A DNA stretch of 10,274 nucleotides from Sphingomonas sp. (GTDB lineage: Bacteria; Pseudomonadota; Alphaproteobacteria; Sphingomonadales; Sphingomonadaceae): contig JAICSX010000059.1 of the NCBI GenBank assembly GCA_025936675.1, forward strand, positions 1-10,274, in the 5' to 3' direction. The notes beneath the pieces are model-generated. The model had not been told where the DNA came from. It did not search any database and saw only the letters and a program-made list of their open reading frames with translations. Positions 6,142-10,274 of this stretch are shown here, piece after piece (positions within the stretch are counted from its first letter, which is position 1; every line of letters starts with the position of its first letter). The position numbers were made by a program, and so were the translations under genes.

Positions 6142-7641
6142 CTAGGCCGAAATACTGGTATCTGGACCAACGCCCCGTTGCCGCCAGTAAGACGCTAGCC
6201 CGAGTTCCTCGCATGTCGCGCTGAATCGCGGGTCAGCACGGACAGCCGCAAGGGGTGGCATGAACAGCCAATGGGTGCGGCACCAGCTCGCGGAATTTGC
6301 GACGAAGTTGCGGGGCACGATCGGCCGGTCCGCCACCAAAGGCCCCTTGCTCAGCAACAGTCCGTCGATGACGTCGAAGGCTGAGTCGATCTCCCCAAGC
6401 TGGGTGAGTGCCATTGCTGCGTACGCAGCCTGGCCGGGATTGAGCCGCGCCGCCTTCAAATTGGCTTCTCTGGCCGCCGCGACTTTCGCCGCGGTGGGGC
6501 TGGTGAAGGCTTCGAGTGTTGGTTGCCATTGATCGATGCGGGCAGGGAGCGAGTTGCGAGCAGGGGCAACCGGATTGCGAAGCATCGCCATGGCTGCGCC
6601 GGCCCGGCCGCTAAAGGCAAGGATCATGAACCGCGCGTTCCACACGAATGCATGCGTCGGCCACAGCGGCAGCAAGCGTTCGCTCAAGGTGAGCGCTTCC
6701 CCGGTGCGGCCGGCGGTCCACAGCCGCAGGGCGCGCCTCCACTGCGGCGTCGGCGAAGCCGGGGCGAGCGCCGCGGCTCTCTCATTGTAGAGCCACGACC
6801 TGGAGGTCCGCCCCAGCCCCTGAAGCAAGGTTGCGAGGCTTCCGAGTATATGTACGTTTGTCGGCGCCAACGCTCGCACGGCCTCCAGCTGATCCTCGAT
6901 CTGAGCCCAGTCGAGACTGCCCGACTTCATGTCGATCATCGCGAGGCGAGCATGCGGTTCGTTCGGATCGCGAACCAGGGCAGATCGCGCTGCCTGTTCC
7001 GCATCGAGCAGCGTCTCGCCAGGGTTGCTTGCCCCACCATTGTACGCCCGGGTTTCTTCGGTCAGTGCGAGTAGTCCCAGCGTCTTTGGATCGTTCGGAT
7101 GGATTTTGAGCGAAGCTCGCAATGGGGCGAGCGCAACTCCGGCCTCAAGCGGGACGGAATCACGCAGAAGGATGTCACCCCGGTCGGTAAGACGCCGCGC
7201 GTCCGAAGCCTGCGCATCCGTCCCCGCACGCCAGAGCGCGGCACCGCCAAGTGCCACCAGCAAGGAAGCGCCCCCGGCCAACGCCGTTCGGCGGGAGACC
7301 AGGGAGTTGGCTTTGGCGTTGTCCGGATCGACGATGAGCCGGTATCCTGCCCGGGGTACCGTCTCGATCACCACAGTGCCGCTGCTGGTACATTCGAGCG
7401 CTTTGCGAAGGCTGGCGACCAGCCGGTTAAGGCTATCGTCGCCGACCTGGGCCTTGCCCCAAAGGCTGTCGAACAACTCCCGACGCGAAAGCACCTCTCC
7501 CTGTCGATCGAGTAGTTGTTCGAAGAGCCGCATGACCATGGGCTCCACGGCGGTCTCGCCACCCGGGCCTGCAATTCGGCGACGGACCGGATCGATCGTC
7601 AATCCAGCAACTTGAAGAGGAAACGCCGCCGTTGCGTTCAC
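6142..7641 (-). CDS. Membrane-anchored winged-helix (OmpR/CadC-like) regulator with TPR-like C-terminal domain
   Basis: Predicted transcription regulator of 499 aa, starting at GTG 7641 behind a purine-rich AAGGGGGCGAGG. Residues about 8-104 form an OmpR/PhoB-type winged helix (Trans_reg_C): VEPMVMRLFEQLLDRQGEVL, SRRELFDSLWG, DDSLNRLVASLRKAL, and the wing ETVPRAGYRLI. One transmembrane helix follows at about 119-137 (ALAGGASLLVALGGAALW), directly after SRRT. The remaining 360 residues are helical repeats resembling TPR (SLKIHPNDPKTLGLLAL, EQAARSALVRDPNEPHARLA, NERAAALAPASPTPQWRRAL), presumably periplasmic. This is the CadC/ToxR layout, in which an outside sensor domain controls a cytoplasmic DNA-binding domain with no phosphorylation site. 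It lies 116 nt upstream of the lipoprotein gene on the same strand, and matching operator-like elements precede both, so control of the lipoprotein/Slam operon and of itself is a reasonable inference. The signal sensed is unknown. Confidence 0.85.
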   Translation of the reverse strand: MNATAAFPLQVAGLTIDPVRRRIAGPGGETAVEPMVMRLFEQLLDRQGEVLSRRELFDSLWGKAQVGDDSLNRLVASLRKALECTSSGTVVIETVPRAGYRLIVDPDNAKANSLVSRRTALAGGASLLVALGGAALWRAGTDAQASDARRLTDRGDILLRDSVPLEAGVALAPLRASLKIHPNDPKTLGLLALTEETRAYNGGASNPGETLLDAEQAARSALVRDPNEPHARLAMIDMKSGSLDWAQIEDQLEAVRALAPTNVHILGSLATLLQGLGRTSRSWLYNERAAALAPASPTPQWRRALRLWTAGRTGEALTLSERLLPLWPTHAFVWNARFMILAFSGRAGAAMAMLRNPVAPARNSLPARIDQWQPTLEAFTSPTAAKVAAAREANLKAARLNPGQAAYAAMALTQLGEIDSAFDVIDGLLLSKGPLVADRPIVPRNFVANSASWCRTHWLFMPPLAAVRADPRFSATCEELGLASYWRQRGVGPDTSISA

Positions 7642-7654
7642 TGCCTCGCCCCCT

Positions 7655-7686
7655 TTGATCGACGGATCATCGGCGCTTCATCATGG
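7655..7686 (+). promoter_or_regulatory. Operator-like element upstream of the regulator gene (copy B)
   Basis: This is the second copy of the 32-nt element, on the opposite strand to copy A. It contains TGATC-GACG-GATCA (7656-7669) followed by TCGGC and TCATCAT, both also found in copy A. It begins 14 nt upstream of the GTG start of the winged-helix gene, where a bound protein would sit at or just downstream of a promoter. This suggests autoregulation. Confidence 0.55.
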
Positions 7687-7708
7687 GCCAATAGCTTGCG
7701 ACCGCCAA
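7680..7708 (-). promoter_or_regulatory. Candidate promoter of the winged-helix regulator
   Basis: On the minus strand TTGGCG (-35, 7708-7703) is followed after 17 nt by CATGAT (-10, 7685-7680). Each hexamer matches the sigma-70 consensus at four of six positions. The -10 overlaps the outer end of operator-like copy B, a common repressor layout. The call rests only on these matches. Confidence 0.3.
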
Positions 7709-7871
7709 GCCCCCCCTGTCGGCCAGACCGAGCGGTACCGAAGAGACATCCGCAGCGGAATTCCTGCGCTCTGAAATGGGTCGACAGCCGCCGTAAGCAG
7801 ACGGACCGGTATCGGCCAAAGCTTGTACCTAGTCCGTTTCCGCGGAGGCCATTCTGGCCACGGAGAACGTC

Positions 7872-8059
7872 ATGGGACATTCGTCATACGACCCTGTCGA
7901 GCAAGAGCGTTCCTGGAACTCAGGACGAAAGCTCGGCGCTAAGCGACCGCTCAAGCCCGAAGGAGATCTGGGCCATCCGCTTCATGCTGGACCAAGAGCA
8001 TCGTTTGCGAGACCGGGCGCGTCGACCTCGCGATCGACAGCAACCTTCGTGGCTGCGAT
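7872..8059 (+). pseudogene. Tyrosine integrase remnant, two frameshifts, 3' part lost
   Basis: The three plus-strand frames read successively as the N-terminus of a short alphaproteobacterial phage-type integrase. Segment 1 (7872-7958) is MGHSSYDPVEQERSWNSG, then RKLGAKRPLKP. Segment 2 (7957-8022) is KEIWAIRFMLDQEHRLRDRAR. Segment 3 (8024-8059) is DLAIDSNLRGCD. One extra C in the CCC at 7956-7958 causes the first shift and a net loss of two bases near 8022-8023 the second. Joined, they resemble intact relatives as I remember them (LKPKQVWAIRFWLD, RLRDRA-FDLAIDSKLRGCD). A good ribosome-binding site (GGAG 7862-7865, 6 nt before ATG) is still present. Everything after the GCD motif, including the catalytic Arg-His-Arg-Tyr domain, is missing. 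The gene cannot make active enzyme. It marks a past mobile element or recombination boundary beside the symporter gene. Confidence 0.75.
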
Positions 8060-8163
8060 CGAGAGAATTGTTGTTCAGTGACTGCGCCCACCGCCAGCAT
8101 TCGAGAGCAAGCTGGCATAAGCGTCGATCCGTCGCTGCTCATGCCTGACTTGGCGACGTTTGC
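8060..8163. other. Short gap, integrase remnant to symporter
   Basis: The third frame of the integrase remnant stays open to TGA 8167-8169 (ending PSLLMPDLATFAWR), but I see no further integrase similarity in it. No promoter or strong ribosome-binding site for the symporter is evident, so the original upstream region of that gene may have been replaced. Confidence 0.4.
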
Positions 8164-9576
8164 ATGGCGTTGAAGGACCTGCTTTCGCGGACTAGCCGTA
8201 GGTCGATGAAATACACCTTCCGAACGACCCTGCGCGGGACCGATGGTTCCCCGGTGCGCGTGTCGAGGCCTCGGCTGGCGCTCTTCGCTTTCGGGGACTT
8301 CGCGTTCAATCTTTACTGGCAGAGCATCATGCTCTTCCTGCTGTTCTACTATACGGACGCGCTGGAGATCTCGATCGGGGTCGCGGCGACGACCTACATG
8401 GTCGCGTCGGTGTGGGACGGCATCGCCAATTTCATCGCCGGCGTGCTGGTCGACCGCGAGCACAGCCGCTTCCGCTACGGACCGTTGCTGGTTGCTGGAG
8501 CGGTGCCGCTCGGGCTCACCTTCGTCCTGACCTACATGCCCCCGCCAGTGACCGGCGCCTGGGCGATCGCCTGGGTCTTCGTCGCGCACCTGTTGTTCCG
8601 CACTGCCTATGCAGCGGTCAACGTGCCCTATCTCGCGATGTCGGCGCGGATCAGCCCCGATCCGCGCGATCGCGCGTTCGTTGCCGGCCTCAGGATGCTG
8701 TCCGGCACCGGGGCCGCGGTGTTCGTCGCGCTCGGCACGATCCCGGTGGGGCACTGGCTGACCGGAGGCAGCGCAGCGCAGGCCTATTTCGGCGCGGCGA
8801 TGCTCTTCGCCCTGATAGCCGCGGCGATCCTGATCGTGGTCGGCGCGAGCTATCGCGAGGCCGCGGAGGCCCGCCGTCCGGTCCCGGCGAGCATCAAGGC
8901 TGCGCTTGTGAGCCTCTCGCGCAACGCGGCGTTCGTGGCTCTCAACGCCGCGATGATGGCGGTGATCGTCGCCATGACCGTGCTCAGCAAGTCGGTGCTC
9001 TATTATTTCAAATATGTGCTGGAGGTTGCGCATGCCGGCGAGGTCGCGCTCGCGTGGATGGGCCTCGTCGGCGGCATCGCGATCCCTCTGTGGATGCTGC
9101 TTGGACGGTTCGTCGGCCTTCGAGCGCTGTGGCTGATCGCCGTCGGGTTCGGCATCGTGGGCCTGCTGATCTTCATGGGCGTCAAGGTCGACGGAGCAGG
9201 CGCGATGCAGGTCTTCCTGGTCGGCATGCAGGTGATGGCGGTCGGCGTCTATTTCGTGTTCTGGGCGATGCTTCCGAACACGATCGAATATGGCGAACGC
9301 GCGACGGGTCTGCACGTCGAAGGAACCGTGTTCGGAGTCGCCGCGCTGCTTCAGCGGATCGCGATCGGCATCGCCACGGCCATCCTCGGGTGGGGATTCG
9401 ATTCCGCCGGCTATGTCGCGAACGTGCGGCAGAGCGCGGCAACGCTGGCGGGCATGCGGATGACCATTGCCGTGACGCCGCTGGTGTTCCTGGCCTTGTC
9501 ATGCATGGCGATGCTGTGGAACCCGCTGGGCCGCCGCCCCAGCCAGGCGCCGGAGATCGCCGGAGCCGCGGGCTAG
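8164..9576 (+). CDS. MFS sugar:cation symporter, GPH (glycoside-pentoside-hexuronide) family
   Basis: Inner-membrane secondary transporter of up to 470 aa with about 12 hydrophobic helices. It probably couples uptake of a glycoside or other sugar to H+ or Na+. The N-terminal helix pair is typical of the family: LALFAFGDFAFNLYWQSI, LFLLFYYTDAL, then SVWDGIANFIAGVLVDR with the conserved acidic residues and the loop HSRFRYGPLL. The second half has MLPNTIEYGERATGLHVEG, the conserved GPH segment between helices 10 and 11. The start is uncertain. ATG 8164 and ATG 8206 both lack a good ribosome-binding site and add 36 or 22 residues of unusual sequence before the first helix; GTG 8254 or 8260 would give a more ordinary N-terminus. 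The integrase remnant just upstream may have changed the 5' end. The convergent GH3 beta-glucosidase suggests the substrate is a glucoside or oligosaccharide. Confidence 0.85.
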   Translation: MALKDLLSRTSRRSMKYTFRTTLRGTDGSPVRVSRPRLALFAFGDFAFNLYWQSIMLFLLFYYTDALEISIGVAATTYMVASVWDGIANFIAGVLVDREHSRFRYGPLLVAGAVPLGLTFVLTYMPPPVTGAWAIAWVFVAHLLFRTAYAAVNVPYLAMSARISPDPRDRAFVAGLRMLSGTGAAVFVALGTIPVGHWLTGGSAAQAYFGAAMLFALIAAAILIVVGASYREAAEARRPVPASIKAALVSLSRNAAFVALNAAMMAVIVAMTVLSKSVLYYFKYVLEVAHAGEVALAWMGLVGGIAIPLWMLLGRFVGLRALWLIAVGFGIVGLLIFMGVKVDGAGAMQVFLVGMQVMAVGVYFVFWAMLPNTIEYGERATGLHVEGTVFGVAALLQRIAIGIATAILGWGFDSAGYVANVRQSAATLAGMRMTIAVTPLVFLALSCMAMLWNPLGRRPSQAPEIAGAAG

Positions 9577-10274
9577 GCGACGAGGTCGAAGCTCCCGTGC
9601 ACGCCCTCGGCTTGCGCGGATGGCGCGATCCATACGTCGAACGTGCCCGGCTCGACGGTGGGCCGGTCCTGCAGCCCGTAGAAGGCGAGGTCGGACGGAC
9701 TGAGCGTAAAGCGCACCACCTGCGATTGGCCGGGCGCGAGCGCGACCTTGCGGAACGCTTTGAGCTCCCGGACGGGCTGGGTGACGCTCGCGACGCGGTC
9801 GTGGATGTACAGCTGCGCGACTTCCTCGGCGGCGCGGCTCCCGCGATTGGTGATCGTCGCCGCGATCTGGATCGAGCCGTTCGCCGGCATCGTCGGGCTG
9901 CTCAGGGCAAAGCCGCTATACTCGATCCTGCCGTAGGTGAGCCCGTGGCCGAACGGGAAACGGGCGCTGTTCGGAATGCCGCGGAAATGCGCCTTGTAGG
10001 GCTGGAGCTCGCCGGGCGGGTTGGGCCGCCCGGTCGGCTTGTGCGCATAATAATAAGGCTCCTGGCCGGATTTCCACGGGAAGCTCGCGGGCAGGCGGCC
10101 GGACGGACCATAAGCGCCGAACAGCACGTCGGCGATGGCATTGCCGGTCTCGGTACCGAGGAACCATGTCGCGAGGATCGCCGGCGCATCCGCGACGGCG
10201 CCTTCGAGCGCGAGCGCGCGACCATGCTTCAGGACCACGACCATCGGCTTGCCGGTCGCCGCGACGGCTTCGGC
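9573..10274 (-). CDS. GH3 family beta-glucosidase, C-terminal part (5' end outside window)
   Basis: Glycoside hydrolase family 3 enzyme; members of this type release glucose or related sugars from the non-reducing end of beta-glucosides. The open frame runs off the right edge (AEAVAATGKPMVVVLKHGRA), so only about the last 233 residues are visible and the ATG at 10244 is internal. The end of the GH3 C-terminal alpha/beta domain is seen in FLGTETGNAIADVLFGAYG, PSGRLPASFPW and the QEPYYYAHKPTGRP motif. It is followed by RFPFGHGLTYG and the fibronectin-III-like domain (TITNRGSRAAEEVAQLYIHD, VRELKAFRKVALAPGQ, LSPSDLAFY). The catalytic Asp lies upstream, outside the window. The stop TAG overlaps the symporter stop within one CTAG, so the two genes converge with no spacer. 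Both probably serve glucoside use. Confidence 0.92.
   Translation of the reverse strand, partial: AEAVAATGKPMVVVLKHGRALALEGAVADAPAILATWFLGTETGNAIADVLFGAYGPSGRLPASFPWKSGQEPYYYAHKPTGRPNPPGELQPYKAHFRGIPNSARFPFGHGLTYGRIEYSGFALSSPTMPANGSIQIAATITNRGSRAAEEVAQLYIHDRVASVTQPVRELKAFRKVALAPGQSQVVRFTLSPSDLAFYGLQDRPTVEPGTFDVWIAPSAQAEGVHGSFDLVA

Noticed and set aside
6523..7074. Plus-strand ORFs opposite the regulator gene
   Set aside because: They are shadows of the minus-strand TPR region, with no domain similarity.
7735..7830. Possible sphingomonad intergenic repeat between the regulator and the integrase remnant
   Set aside because: Phrases such as GAAATGGGTCGACAG and TAAGCAGACGGAC reminded me of repeated intergenic blocks in related genomes, but without a search I cannot support the claim.
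7951..9315. 454-codon minus-strand ORF opposite the symporter
   Set aside because: The protein is an improbable Arg/His/Asp/Glu mixture with no domain, as expected from reading antisense to a GC-rich membrane-protein gene. The plus-strand symporter is clear.
1..10274. tRNA genes or CRISPR arrays
   Set aside because: I found no T-loop/acceptor combinations and no regularly spaced direct repeats, although recombinases often sit near tRNA genes.

Overview
The window looks like GC-rich chromosomal DNA from an alphaproteobacterium, most likely a sphingomonad. This is an inference from overall protein character: a short proline/histidine-rich secreted protein of a type I associate with that group, a GPH-type sugar symporter next to a GH3 glucosidase, and a serine recombinase and integrase relic typical of alphaproteobacteria. 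No rRNA, tRNA or CRISPR array was seen.

Layout from left to right. (1) 1-442: C-terminal half of murQ (peptidoglycan amino-sugar recycling). (2) 688-1215: small secreted His-rich protein. (3) About 1216-1560: a gap with two short hydrophobic open stretches, possibly decayed. (4) 1561-3318: intact serine recombinase without its frequent DUF2924 partner. (5) 7641 back to 3411, all on the minus strand: a membrane-anchored OmpR-type winged-helix/TPR regulator (7641-6142), a 116-nt regulatory gap, a TbpB-like lipoprotein (6025-5021), a Slam-family outer-membrane translocator (5011-3695) and a small XRE regulator (3698-3411). (6) 7872-8059: remains of a tyrosine integrase broken by two frameshifts. 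(7) 8164-9576 (+): GPH-family sugar:cation symporter. (8) 10274-9573 (-): C-terminal part of a GH3 beta-glucosidase whose stop codon shares CTAG with the symporter stop.

The centre of the window is a surface-lipoprotein export module. The lipoprotein carries a signal peptide with lipobox, a Gly/Pro tether and a C-terminal TbpB-like barrel motif. Its Slam partner has an N-terminal TPR domain and a C-terminal beta-barrel. Together they would put the lipoprotein on the outer leaflet of the outer membrane. The most notable non-coding signal is a 32-nt element (26 of 32 positions identical) containing the perfect palindrome TGATC-N4-GATCA. One copy lies upstream of the lipoprotein gene and one, inverted, just upstream of the regulator gene. 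This suggests that one regulator, either the winged-helix protein or the XRE protein, controls both units. The lipoprotein mRNA can also fold a 6-bp hairpin over part of its Shine-Dalgarno sequence.

The module lies between a serine recombinase and a dead integrase, with ordinary metabolic genes outside, so 1216-8163 could be an acquired island. No attachment-site repeats were identified to prove it.
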